Origin: Erythroxylum novogranatense
Taxonomy: Eukaryota; Streptophyta; Magnoliopsida; Malpighiales; Erythroxylaceae
Assembly: GCA_029891385.1 (NCBI GenBank)
Contig: CM057229.1
Span: 6,047,001-6,111,000, forward strand
DNA length: 64,000 bases
Reading direction: 5' to 3'
In this document: positions 46,612-57,776 of the stretch, in pieces
Layout: each line of letters starts with the position of its first letter
Position numbering within the stretch: position 1 is the first letter of the stretch
Made by a program: the position numbers and the translations under genes
Notes under the pieces: model-generated
What the model was told of the DNA's origin: nothing
The model's input: the letters and a program-made list of their open reading frames with translations, nothing else
Database searches by the model: none

Positions 46612-47211
46612 CTACATTATCGAAGATAGCTCCAAGAGGAAAACCAAATTCTGCTTGATGCTTTTATACAGCCAAAACCAAACTCAAACATATACTATTT
46701 AATTATCTGGAAAGAAGGAGAGAAGATACAAGAGCTATAACTCAAGAAAAATATCGCTCAAGCCAAAATTGCTTTAAGACAAAATTCAACTCTCACCCTC
46801 AGTAAAATGTAATAATGGTTGAACTGAATTATTTTCTTCATCATTGAAAGTTACTCCAGATTTTTGGTTCAAAAACAACCTGTTAGTCCACAAAGTCATT
46901 CCAATCATAAATTCCAACATAACATTAGTTTCTCGGAAAATTCAACTGAATCTACAAGTGAAATCCTTAAAAGAAAGAGAAAGATTGTTCATTTACTCCA
47001 TCTAGTGATGTGCAGTACACAAAGAAGAAAATAGCATTCAAAATCAGGTAAACAATATAAAAGACAATAAAAAGATAAAAACTTTCTTCATCCTAGATGT
47101 CCAAATATCATAAAAGCAAATTCTCATATATACTCATTGCCGGTAACACAAAACCAATGAAACAATAAGTCGATTCACGAGCTACATAGAAAAAGAAAAA
47201 GAGCTACTCAC
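46612..47211. other. CACTA interior between captured exons
   Basis: AT-rich, intron-like sequence with no coding similarity seen. It may be captured intron or flanking DNA of the MDHAR and DUF167 donors. Confidence 0.4.
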
Positions 47212-47300
47212 AGAGCTAATGTGATCAAGGAGAGCTGCTTTAGCTTCACCATCCTTAGCCGGTGCATCTATTTGAACACCTACTACTTCATCGATGAAAT
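47212..47300 (-). pseudogene. Captured DUF167 (UPF0235) exon
   Basis: The minus strand encodes [20 protein letters not shown], continuing AALLDHISS. It matches plant DUF167/UPF0235 proteins (small conserved proteins of unknown function), where the motif is usually [20 protein letters not shown]. The exon is bordered by TAG before and GTGAGT after, as expected for intact splice sites. Length 89 bases. Confidence 0.78.
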
Positions 47301-48644
47301 CTACATTAGCCCATCAAGCATCATCATAAATATTTATTAAATTTCAAGGGCTATGCCTGCTTTTAAGGATGTGGGAACAAAAACTAGAAGACAATAAAGC
47401 CACCGAGTTGAGATTTTGGGAAAGACAACCCAAAGCCAACCAAATGGGAAACAAATAGTTTTTTTTTCTTATGTCATGTTTGTGGTCATCTGCCTGAGTT
47501 TATTAGATATTGGTTGATTTTGTTGGGGAACTTAAAGCTAAAGGCAGGTTTAAGGTGGCTGATTCAAAACTATTTTGTGAGTTAGGATATGAATGTAAGA
47601 AATGCCATATTTGATCCAAAAGAAGAAACATAGAAATGATCATATATCATGTATAATACGGGCTTCTAGAAACTACATAGTAAATTCAATATACTAGTTA
47701 CTGCAATTCACATCTATATGTATATGGAGACTTTTATTACTAATACCGCAATCAATATCTCGACTTGAACTCAAACCAAGAAATTAGAAGCCCATAAGAG
47801 ATTAGTGAATACATGGATTGTTGTATACATAAGTGAACTATAAACCAAACTTACCATATAATTTGTTTCATTGAATAATATATTTATTAAATGTTGCTAT
47901 CGATGCTTCCAGAGTGGCTATCTTTTATTGGCAGTTCACTTGATAACATTCTTCAACAAGAAGGCATCTGCAAGAATGCAAGCAACATTAGTATATATTA
48001 GGGACATATGCTATTATAGAAATAGTTAAAAAGTGGTGACGTTCATGGTCCTACGACCAATCACCAAAAGTGATAACTCCATGCCCACCTTTAGGCATCT
48101 TCTTAATTCCTTAAATTTGCGACCTTTTTTATGCTTTAAGGCTTGGAATCACTAAGATGATGGATAACAAGAAACAACAAGAATTGGGAAATCAAGGATT
48201 ATACTCAAAAACAGGATAAGAGTAAGTGACAGAGAGAGAGAGAGAGATAAAGCTATTTTACTTTGAACCATAATTCAAAATCCCAAGTCAGTAAGCCCTC
48301 TTCACAAAAACGTTTTTGCCTAAAAATCCAACATCAGTCCTGCTGAATATGAAACTCCAAGCAGCAAAACACAAACAAGCGAGAAACCTAAACAAACTCA
48401 ATAGAAACAACAATGTATCTCATTATCAAACAAGCAGCAATAACAAGAAGAAAGAACATGAAAAGGAATTACCCTGCTTTCATTGCTTTCATTGGGAGTG
48501 CCATTCATTATACAATCGAATCAAGTTCCCCAAATCTTTCACCTAAAAAAAACCCAACTCATTTATGATTCAAATTACTCGACACAGAGAAATCGAATCA
48601 AGAGAAACAGCGGTAAATTACCGAGGAGGGGTTCAAAGTACTTC
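47301..48644. other. CACTA interior without recognised gene
   Basis: Non-coding. A GA microsatellite lies at about 48232-48247. Short plus-strand frames near 48316-48812 overlap the captured fragment on the other strand and look like shadows. Confidence 0.4.
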
Positions 48645-48933
48645 GTTTCCGCAGTCGTGATGCTTGAAGTGATGAGGGAAATAGTGAAGCACATATCGAA
48701 GGCCATCGTCTCCGAGGAGGAGTTCAAGAGTAAGCTTGGGTCTGGTTCTGGGTACTTTCTTGGTCTTATCGGCGACGACATATTTCGGAATTTCAGTGTT
48801 GAATTTGTTTGAAGAAAAAGCGGGCAGTATGAATGGGATTGGTGTTGGGGTTTGAATCAGGGCAGTCACAAGACCAGTGGCCTGGATGCCCACACTTGTA
48901 GCATCCTATAGGTGCTAATTTCGTGGTCTCCAT
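48645..48933 (-). pseudogene. Captured TIPIN/Swi3-like zinc-knuckle gene fragment
   Basis: The minus strand starts METTKLAPIGCYKCGHPGHW and continues with a CCHC knuckle (C..C....H....C). After a frameshift near 48830 comes LPAFSSNKFNTEIPKYV and RPKLTLELLLGDDGLRYVLH followed by FPHHFKHH. Plant homologues of the replication-fork protein TIPIN/Swi3 combine an N-terminal CCHC knuckle with this Swi3 segment (PKLTxELLLSDxGL..VL..FP). The fragment keeps the start codon and first exon or exons. Identity is from memory of the family and needs a search. Confidence 0.62.
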
Positions 48934-49077
48934 TTTCTCTGTTATAGCCAACAAAACTAAACATTTACACTCACGTAAATACGTATTCATTTGACAGAAG
49001 TGTTCGAGTTTTGTTTCAGTTTTGACGGAAACAAAACGAGGGAAATATTTTAAGACCAACGTGTTTGCTTAAGCTTC

Positions 49078-49275
49078 AGCGACGTTTTACTCAATAAAAC
49101 GTTTTGGTTTGTATTTAGTGACCTTTTATAAAAAAACGTTGTAAAAAATGTTATAAATTTGTGACGTTTTTTAAAACGTCGCCAAATATTCAAACTTTTT
49201 GTGACGTTTTTTAAACGTCGTAAAAATTCTTTACAATTCGTGACATTTTATTAATAAAACGTCACAAATTGTATA
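49078..49275. repeat. Subterminal palindrome array, right
   Basis: GCGACGTTTTACTCAATAAAACG, GTGACGTTTTTTAAAACGTC and further variants, mirroring the left array. Confidence 0.85.
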
Positions 49276-49517
49276 AATTTCTTCAGTGTTTCTTATTCCA
49301 TCTTGAAAACAACAAACTCCGGGACAACACTTAAATAACCATAAGAATAACAATAAAGCTAAAAATCATGGACTCAATCCCACGTTCTACTAAACTATCT
49401 AGCTACTGTTATTGACCACTAACTACTAACGTAATAACAACTAGGACCCACTAATATAAATATGTTGCAATAAAGTAGCAATAACTTTTTGAATCAGTCA
49501 ACTATATTTATTCAACA

Positions 49518-49789
49518 TTGCTACTCTGCATAGATTTTACATTTTAGAAACTTCACTGCATTCAACCCTTGGATCAAATATATCTTTAATCCATGATGTC
49601 GTTCCTCGTTGTTTGTCTCTCATCCTTGACCCCAAACTTCTTATCCCTTTCTCTTCCCCACTATCTGCAGCTGGAACTCCTATTGCAGGACCCGTCCAGT
49701 GACCATCTCCAACACAACGATCCCATAGCTGTAGACATCCACTTTGGAGGTGATTGGAAGATTGTACACCCACTTCGGAGCCATGTACC
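49518..49789 (-). pseudogene. Receptor-kinase C-lobe fragment (pseudogene 3, part 2)
   Basis: The minus strand encodes a MAPKWVYNLPITSKVDVYSY-like stretch in one frame, then after a frameshift RMRDKQRGTTSWIKDIFDPR and CSEVSKM followed by a stop. It joins seamlessly to 38461-38530 when the copia element is removed. It is cut on the right by another copia LTR at 49790. It is more diverged from RLK1 and RLK2 than the other fragments. Confidence 0.85.
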
Positions 49790-50368
49790 TGTTAATTTGA
49801 TTGGTTTCCAGGAAGATGAACAAAACTAATGAAAATGAGAAATAAAGACACGAAAGTGAGAAGAGTAGAAGGAGCCTGTAGTAACTAACTCACTCACGTG
49901 ACAAAACACACAATTACTCTCAATACCCCCTCAAGCTGAGAAGGAAAAACATTTTTCATTCCCAGCTTGAATAATAAATTATGTTGATGCTCGACCCCAA
50001 TAGGCTTGGTTAAGATATCAGCTACCTGGTTCTTGGAAGATACATAGTAGGGAGATAGTTGTTGATTATGAATTTTGTCTCAGATTAAATGACAGTCCAC
50101 CTCAATATGTTTCTTTCGTTCGTTCATGAAAAACAGGATTGGAGGCAATATGAAGAGTTGTAGTATTGTCACAGTAAAGAGAAACAAGAGTCAAGCTAGA
50201 GACATGAAGCTCAGTGAGTAGTTGTAAGAGCCACGCGATTTCACAAAACTTGAGCCATGGCACGATACTCAGCCTCAGCTGATGATTGTGCAGCAACAGA
50301 CTGCTTTGTGGCTTTCCAAGAGAGCAAGGAGGAATCAAGCATGATGCAGTTACTAGTTATGGACCTTT
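49790..50368 (-). mobile_element. Copia fragment (element 4): short LTR plus RNase H
   Basis: LTR of about 136 bases (49790-49925; minus strand ends AATTAACA) next to the purine tract CAGCTTGAGGGGG. RNase H follows (SWKATKQSVAAQSSAEAEYR, then LYCDNTTTLHIASNPVFHER) at 50000-50360 with stops and a frameshift. The rest of the element is cut by the LTR of element 5 at 50369 and does not appear in the window. Confidence 0.8.
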
Positions 50369-50894
50369 TGTAGGAAAATCCCGGTGTGAACATCACATGC
50401 CCACGGTGCGGAAAATTTTTTTTTATTCCGGGACTTTCCCGAAAGCCAAGATCCATGTGACTATATAACAAAGTCAAACCAAAACGACCAAAGGAGACCA
50501 TCTCTAACGGTATCCACGCAGAGATCGGAGAACCTAACCGGGACAAACCCTTTGACCCGGGAATAGCTAGAACAAGTTGAAGACTGCTAGATCTTACCTT
50601 GTTCTTAGAGAGCTTGAAGAATAACGATGAAGAAGGAGGATGGGAAGCTTGAAGGAGATGGAAAGCTTGATGATCGATGATGAGAGATCAAAATCTCTTA
50701 GGTTTTTACAAAAACCTCTCTTTTTATCTAAAACCAATGACCATCTTTCTTACTTCTTCAAGTTTGTCTTCTAGCCATTAAATATACTTAATGACTAAGC
50801 AAAATGGAAGCTTCTTCCATCCATCCACGTTAGCTTCATTATATATATATATATATAAAGTTAAAGATGAAGCTTCCTCCTCCTTCATCCACGT

Positions 50895-50961
<67 letters not shown>

Positions 50962-52258
50962 TAATTAATTAATAATATATATATATATATATAATGCTTG
51001 AAGTGGTCCAATCACACTGGGTCGGTCTTTACCCAAGCCTAACTGGTCCCGAGATGGGAAAACCTCCTAAACGTTTTTCAAAGAATATCGATGTCGCGAT
51101 CTCATCGGACATATCTCGATCTCATCGGGATCCATTTAATCCAATTGCTTCCATATATTGGAACTCATCCAAAACTATTTTACAAATTCTCCGAGACACT
51201 CTTATGCGTGTGACCCATTAGGTTCCTTGCTATGTTGGCCACTTAGATCAACACTTAATCTAAGCAAGTCAGCGGCGGTATCTAGCAACACATCATGACC
51301 CCAATTGACCGTAAAGTAATTGGTTTGATTTAATAAATATATATTCATCATGGACCATATCACGAACCTTTCCATAGACAATTACTGCAATTCGTCCTTT
51401 CACCATGCTATACCCCACTTGGTTATGAATATGGGCAATGTGTCAACTCTTACTAGATCGAGTATGTCAAATCTAGTCCAAGTGATTTCAGTTCTTGTCA
51501 CGGGACTCATTATTTAATACTAAATATGTCAACGAAGACACTCTTCATGACATATGTACTCTGATCAGAGATTTTCAAGTAATGACCCTGACAAGAGGCC
51601 ATGGATATCATCTTCTGCTATCGCAGAAGTGGTGAATCCTCTATTGGCTACTCAATTACCTTCGAATATCTCAAACTGTACCTAATCACCACCTTATGAG
51701 CGACCTTTGTGAGGCAACAAGGAATGGAGTCAAAGCACAGAATCAGCATCCAAGATATCCTTGAGTACCTCAAGTCTAAGGATACTTGCACCATTGCTAT
51801 GATGAGATTATCACTGACATTAGAATGGTACATCCATGTGATGATCTCATAGCAGGTCAACCAATGTACTTACTACCTCTAGTAAGCATCCACATCTCAA
51901 CCCTAAATATCTCATATGCATAGCTTACGAGATCCACCGCTGATCAAATCAAGGAGCTTGAGATGTGCTAGTCTTTCCGGATTATCGATGTCCAGCCTCA
52001 AGAATCCTATGACTAGGATAATTTAGATATCGACACAATTGCACATGATAGGAATCTCGGTAGTATGATCACATCATAATTTCCTTCATGCTATGTCATA
52101 TATCATGGACTTCATTAATTTGCTTATAGATCAATATCCATTCATAAATAATGAACATCAAATTAATGAAATATGCCTTTCTTTATTTATTTATAAAGAA
52201 TGTACACAATTTTGTACAAAAGCGCTAAAGGCGATTGCCTTTAGGCACTACTCTAACA
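50369..52258 (-). repeat. 3' LTR of element 5a
   Basis: The minus strand starts TGTTAGAGTAGTGCC after the tract GTCAAGTGGGAGAT and ends GGGATTTTCCTACA. It is long for a copia LTR. It contains AT and CA microsatellites at 50840-50995. The matching start is at 63738 (plus copy 3' LTR) and the matching end at 57762 (plus copy 5' LTR). Confidence 0.88.
50896..50992. repeat. CA/TA microsatellite in LTR
   Basis: About 17 CA units pass into TA units, then ATTAATTAATTAA and another TA run. Confidence 0.95.
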
Positions 52259-52269
52259 ATCTCCCACTT

Positions 52270-55200
52270 GACCTAAAGCCAATCGCCTTGATATCTAATA
52301 CCATAAAGCGAGTACATGAGAATCAAAACTCTTCGTGACAATGACTTTGTTAACGGATCGCAATATTCGCTCGGTGGGAATTCTCTCAACTGGACATCAC
52401 CTCGTCCCATGATCTCCCCGATCGATGATACCGCGAGTACGTGTTTGGATCGTTGATGAGACCTTGGTTCCTTCACCGCAAGAATAGCCCCATTGTTGTC
52501 ACAATACAACCAGTATGGGTCCATCATCGCTAGGAACCACACCAAGTTCAAGAATAAACTTCTTGATCCAAACCGCTTCTTTGTCGCTACGAAGCGCAAT
52601 GTACTCGCCTCGGTTGTTGAATCGCCATCGTCTCTTGTTTGGAACTTTTCCAACCGATCGCCTACCGCTCAATGTGAATATGTAACCTGATTGGGATTTG
52701 GAATCATCCTTATCGATTGAAAACTAAGCGTCAGATACCCGCTCACTCGAGATCTCCATCTCCATATATCAAGAAAACATCCCGAGTCCTTCGCAAGTAC
52801 TTGAGGATATTCTTGACACCACCCAATGACCCTCACCAGATCCGATTGGTATCCGCCGTAACACTTAGAACATATGATACATCGGGTGTCGACATAGCAT
52901 AGCGTCATGATAGATCCTACCGCAGATGCATACGGATCATATTCATGCGATCCTCTCATCTTGTGTCTTAGGACATAGATTTCGAGAGTGTTATCCCATG
53001 AGTGATGGGAAGGTACCTCTCTTGGATTGTTCCATGCTAAACCTCTTTAGCATCTTGTCTATGTATCGTTGATTGTGAAAGACCATGCAATCTTTTTGAT
53101 CTATCTCTATAGATCCTTATCCTAAGGATATAAGTTGCTTCACCAAGGTCTTTCATGGAAAATTGTTTGGATAACCAAATCTTCACTGATTGTAGCATCG
53201 AGACATCGTTTCCTAGTAATAATATGTCATCTACATATAGCACAAGGAATACGATTGCAGTCCCATTAATCTTCTTATACACACATTATTCATCCGGATT
53301 TTGTGAGAAACCAAACTCTTTGATTACCTCATCAAAACGGATATTCCAACTCCTGGATGCTTGCTTCAATCCATAGATGAATTTTTGAAGCTTGCATACC
53401 TTTTCGCCATCATAGGAGATGAAGCCCTCAGGTTGTGTCATATACACATCCTCAGCTAGATTCCCATTTAGGAAAGCTGTCTTCACATCCATTTGCCATA
53501 TCTCATAATCATAATGAGTGGTAATGGCTAGGAGTATCCTAATAGATTTAAGCATTGCTACTGGACTGAAGGTCTCGTCGTAGTCAACTCCTTGTCTTTG
53601 ACGAAAACCTTTAGCCACAAGCCTTGCTTTATAGGTAATTACATTACCATCCATGTCGGTTTTATTTTTGAAAACCCATTTACACCCTATGGATTTTATT
53701 CCTTCGGGTGCCTCAACCAAAGTCCATACTTGGTTTTCATACATGGAATCCATTTATGACTTCATGGCTTGAAGCCATTTCTCAGACTCTGAACTCTTCA
53801 GAACCTCTTCATAGGTGGTAGGCTCATCATCTTCTATGAGCAATACGTTATTCTGTTCATTCACGAGAAATCCATATCTCTCGGGAACAGAGCGTATCAC
53901 GTGACCTATGAATTTCGTGTGTTGTAGAAGGTTGATCTGTTACTTCATCTGTATGAGTCAGCTTGAGTTCAGCGATTGATCTGCGTTTGTTCGAGCATCT
54001 TGAACTTCTTCAAGTTCTATTTTGCTCCCACTTTCTTCTTGTAAAAGAAACTCTTTCTCTAAAGATGAATGCTTTGAAACAAACACCTTTTGTTCCTCGC
54101 AAGTGTAGAATCGATATCCCATTGTTTCTTTAGGATATCCTACGAACAAACACTTGTCGATTTTGCATCAAGTTTATCTCGACCGTGTCCGCTTCACATA
54201 AGCAGGACAACCCCAAACTTTCAAATGAGTAAGATAGGGTCTTTTGTTAGTCCACATCTCATATGGAGTAACATCAACTGCTTTGATGGAACTCGCTTAA
54301 CAAGTAAACAAATGCCTCGATTGCATATCCCAAAAGGATTTTGGTAACTTTGCAAAGCCCATCATTGATCGTACCATGTCTAACAAGGTTCGATTTCTCC
54401 TTTCTCGCCACACCATTATCTTTGTGGTGTGTAAGGAGGAGTCCATTGAGATAAAATCCCATTATCTCGAGATAATCCAAAATTGTTGGTCAAGTATTCG
54501 CCACCACGATCGATCGTAATGTCTTGATACTTTTCCCAAGTTAGTTTTCTACTTCATTTCTGAATTGTTTGAACTTTTCAATTGCTTGATTTGTATCTCA
54601 TCGACATCTGGTACCCATATCGAGAATAATCATCGATAAAGGTAATGAAGTAAAGATAACCACTTTTAGCATGGATGGACATCGGACCACATACATCTGA
54701 ATGTATTAGGTCTAATACTCCAGTCGCTCGTTCACCCTTTCCCTTAAAGGGTAACTTAGTCATCTTGCCTAATAAACAAGATTCGTATGTGTCATATGAT
54801 TCATAATCAAATGACCCTAAACTTCCACTCTTATGGAGCTTAGCTATGCGTCTCTCATTTATATGGCCAAGGCGACAATGCCATAAGTAAGTTGATTTTA
54901 AATTATCTCGTTTATGTCTTTTCGTGTCATTGACATTCATTATTGGATGTGACATATCTAATATGTAAATTCCATTGCATAATGTACCAGTACCATAAAG
55001 CATTCCATTCAAACTAATAGAACAACCATTGCTACTAAAAGTCAAATGGAAACCAGCTCTATTTAAACAATAAACAGACAATATGTTCTTTGTTAAAACA
55101 GGTACAAAATAACATTCATCTAATTTAATTACAAGCCCAGGGGGAGTGACAAAAAATAAGTGCCTACGGCTAATGCATCAACTCTTGCTCCATTTCCCAC

Positions 55201-56170
55201 ACGCAGTCTAGTTCTCCTTCACGAAGTCATCTCATCGTCACGAGGCCCTACATATCATTGCATATGTGTGAGCCACAACCGGTATCTAATACCCATATGT
55301 TATGATCAGAAATAGTATTGACCTCAATGACAAACATACCTAAAGAAGTCGAGGCATTTGATGCCTTCTTCTGCTTCAATTCCTCCAGATAGACTTTACA
55401 GTTCCTCTTCCAGTGGCGAGTCTTGCCACAATGGAAGCAAGTTCCTTTTGGTGCAGTCTCTTTGGTTTTCTTCTTGCTATACTTCCTTTCGGTTTCTTAG
55501 ACCTCTTCTTCTTTAGTTTCTTTTCTTGGAACCGGAAGAAGAGTCCACTATAAGCACTTGCTTGCTATCCTTCTTGATAGCTTGTTACATTGTCTTGGCA
55601 GATTGATCAACTCGAGGGATTATCGTGGATATTTGATTCATCGAGATAGTTTAACACAAACCGTGAATAACTATCGACAATCCAACTAGAATTAAGTCAA
55701 CACTTAATTCATAATCCATGACAAAACCTAAGACAGTGACCTCTCGATATACCCATTCATCTTCGATGCATCGCACCGCAGATGAACCCGAGTCATCTTA
55801 GTAGTGAAGAGTAACCTCGAGGTCTCGAACCTTTCGCACCGAGCTTGCTCATCAAACAAACTCCCTAAGATAAAACACTATGGTATGAGCATCCATAGAC
55901 TCATCGCCTCGACTCTGGTGACATCGAGGCAAGCATAATACAGTTGCTATGTCACCGTCTTTGAGATTCTTCGATAAACTTTTGATCCTCATCGAAGCAT
56001 CAACAAAGCAGTGGATCGGGAAGTGGAACATCAAGGACATATCCCAGTTCCTCGGATCGAGAATAATTCTCGATTTCTCCAAATCGAGAAAATTTGGTCC
56101 AGCTTAATTTGTTTGAGTCCATAAGCGCGCAAGTTCACACTTGAAGTCATCTTGAATCAACCTAAAGAGA
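52270..56170 (-). pseudogene. Copia gag-pol of element 5a (broken)
   Basis: Minus-strand domains: gag start near 56155 (ATGACTTCAAGTGTGAACTTG on the DNA), gag at 56082-55852, knuckle near 55430, protease near 55290 (DTGCGSH-like), GAG-pre-integrase and integrase 55081-54280 (YLWHCRLGHINERRIAKLHK, LDLIHSDVCGPM), linker 54149-53760, reverse transcriptase 53753-53037 (GVDYDETFSPVAMLKSIRIL, QMDVKTAFLNGNL, LYVDDILLL), RNase H 52960-52273 (LYCDNNGAILAVKEPRSHQR). Frameshifts differ from those of the plus copy, so the two copies decayed separately. Confidence 0.88.
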
Positions 56171-56685
56171 AAGAGAGAAAGAATGTTAGAATAGAATTAA
56201 ATGCATGATCATAAGGACTTGCATGTCATGCATATGGCTCCCACTAGTTTCAAAGAATCCATAACCCTCAGTACGAATCCAAGAAACATTATGACAAAAT
56301 GTCTTAGTGGGTCGATATTCGATATTACTAACAATGACCTTGGGTTTATCCAACAAGCCACCTTAGGTCAATCGGTAGGTATCAGTCATACCAATTGCAT
56401 CATAGATATCCGACATCACTAAAATGACCTTGGGTTTACCCAACAAGTCACCTTAGATCAATCGGCAGGTATCGGTCATACCAATTACTTTATAGATGCA
56501 ATTATCGACTAATGCTATCAACTCGTGATGTATGCACACCCATTGGGTTATCAACTCTTGATGCGCGTACATCTGATGTACACTACCCAATTTCGCCTCT
56601 GTCCACGTTGACCTTGAGTTTACTCAACAAATCAACGCTTCTAGTGAAAACCGACCCATTAATCCGAAAATCTTATTTTCATGGT

Positions 56686-57181
56686 TCGTGATATGGTCCA
56701 TGATGAATATATGTTTATTCGTCAAACCAATTACTTTCCGGTGAAAGGACGAATTGCATGGTGAAAGGACGAATTGCACGGTAATTGTCTATGGAAAGGT
56801 TCGTGATATGGTCCATGATGAATATATGTTTATTCGTCAAACCAATTACTTTCCGGTCAATTGGGGGTCATGATGTGTTGCTTAGATTAAGTGTTGATCT
56901 AAGTGGCCAACATAACCGGGAACCTAATGGGTCACACGCATAAGAGTATCTCGGAGAATTTGTAAAATAATTTTGGACAGAGTTCCAATAAATGGAGAGC
57001 AATCGGATTAAATGGATCCCGATGAGATCGAGATATGTCCCGGAGATCGCGACATCGATATTCTTGAAAAAAGGTTTAGGGGTTTTTTCATAAGGGACCC
57101 TAAGAGGTAGTAGGACCAACCGGAATTCATTTGACTGGACCACTTAGCATTTATATATATATATATATAATTAATTAAAGA

Positions 57182-57217
<36 letters not shown>

Positions 57218-57253
57218 AAACGTGGAAAGGAGAGGAGAGGACTTGTCATCTTA

Positions 57254-57291
<38 letters not shown>

Positions 57292-57762
57292 GCTAACGTG
57301 GATGCTTCATGACCATTAGCTATTTATGTGTCTTTAAAGAGTTCAAAGACACATGGCTAAATGTGGAGAAAGATGGTGATCATCGTTGGTTTATACGAGA
57401 AAAACGATGGATGAAATATATAAGGTTTTTAGAAAGAGTTTCTAAAAACATAAGCTTTCTTCTTCAAAGCTCCATCATCTTCCAAGCTTCTCCTTCTCTT
57501 CATCGTTGATTCAAGCTCTCCAAGGACAAAGATAAGAGCTAGCACTCTTTAATTTGTTCTAGCTATTCCCGAGTCAAAGGGTTTGTCCCGGTTAGGTTCT
57601 CTGATCTCTGCGTGGATACCGTTAGAGACGGTCTCCTTTGGTCGTTTTGGTTTGACTTCGTTATATAGTCACATGGATCCTGGCTTTCGGGAAGGTCCCG
57701 GAACAAAAATTTTTGTTTTCCGCACCGTGGGCATGTGATGCTCACACCGGGATTTTCCTAAA
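56686..57762 (+). repeat. 5' LTR of element 5b, 5' truncated
   Basis: Reverse-complement match to 50369-51400 (for example the ACCGTTAGAGACGG and GAGTCAAAGGGTTTGTCCCGG regions). It carries an internal duplication of about 57 bases (56686-56742 and 56803-56857) and a TA microsatellite (57150-57290). It ends GATTTTCCTAAA where 5a has GATTTTCCTACA. Confidence 0.85.
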
Positions 57763-57763
57763 G

Positions 57764-57776
57764 TGGTATCAGAGCC
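57764..57776 (+). other. Primer binding site of element 5b
   Basis: TGGTATCAGAGCC, a perfect plant copia initiator Met-tRNA type site, right after the 5' LTR. Confidence 0.92.

Larger units (their letters stand above)
45626..49288. mobile_element. CACTA (En/Spm) transposon, non-autonomous, gene-capturing
   Basis: A 3663-base unit with ends CACTACAAGAAAA and TTTCTTCAGTG (inverted CACTGAAGAAA) and a 3-base duplication TTT (45623-45625 and 49289-49291). The CACTA/CACTG ends and 3-base duplication define the superfamily. Both subterminal regions carry many GACGTTTT..AAAACGTC palindromes. No transposase was found. Three exon-like host gene pieces lie inside, all on the minus strand (46394-46611, 47212-47300, 48645-48933). 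It inserted into the copia LTR, so it is younger than that element. Confidence 0.93.
38531..49517 (-). mobile_element. Ty1/copia retrotransposon (element 3) with nested insertions
   Basis: A complete copia element on the minus strand, flanked by the 5-base duplication TTGCT (38526-38530 and 49518-49522). The 3' LTR (38531-38825) and the 5' LTR (45557-45625 plus 49292-49517) are both 295 bases once the inserted CACTA element and its duplication are removed. I counted 28 differences (about 90% identity), so it is not a recent insertion. A gypsy-type solo LTR sits between gag and protease. The element itself splits a receptor-kinase pseudogene. Confidence 0.93.
45557..49517 (-). repeat. 5' LTR of copia element 3, split by a CACTA transposon
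   Basis: The parts 45557-45625 and 49292-49517 together match the 295-base 3' LTR. The break lies after GAAATTTT, where the CACTA element duplicated TTT. Confidence 0.92.
50369..56685 (-). mobile_element. Long-LTR Ty1/copia element 5a, minus copy, 5' truncated
   Basis: 3' LTR 50369-52258 (1890 bases), purine tract, decayed gag-pol (52270-56170) and part of the leader (56171-56685). The leader stops at a sharp junction at 56685, where an inverted copy of the same family's LTR begins. It is the same family as the plus copy at 56686-64000. Confidence 0.88.

Noticed and set aside
48483..48812. 109-residue plus-strand frame in the CACTA element
   Set aside because: Lies antisense to the TIPIN/Swi3-like fragment, whose minus-strand motifs (CCHC knuckle, Swi3 segment) are more specific.
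50369..57762. A single giant transposon with inverted terminal repeats of about 1 kb
   Set aside because: The inverted ends are the LTRs of two opposite copia copies, as shown by primer site, purine tracts and gag-pol orientation on each side.
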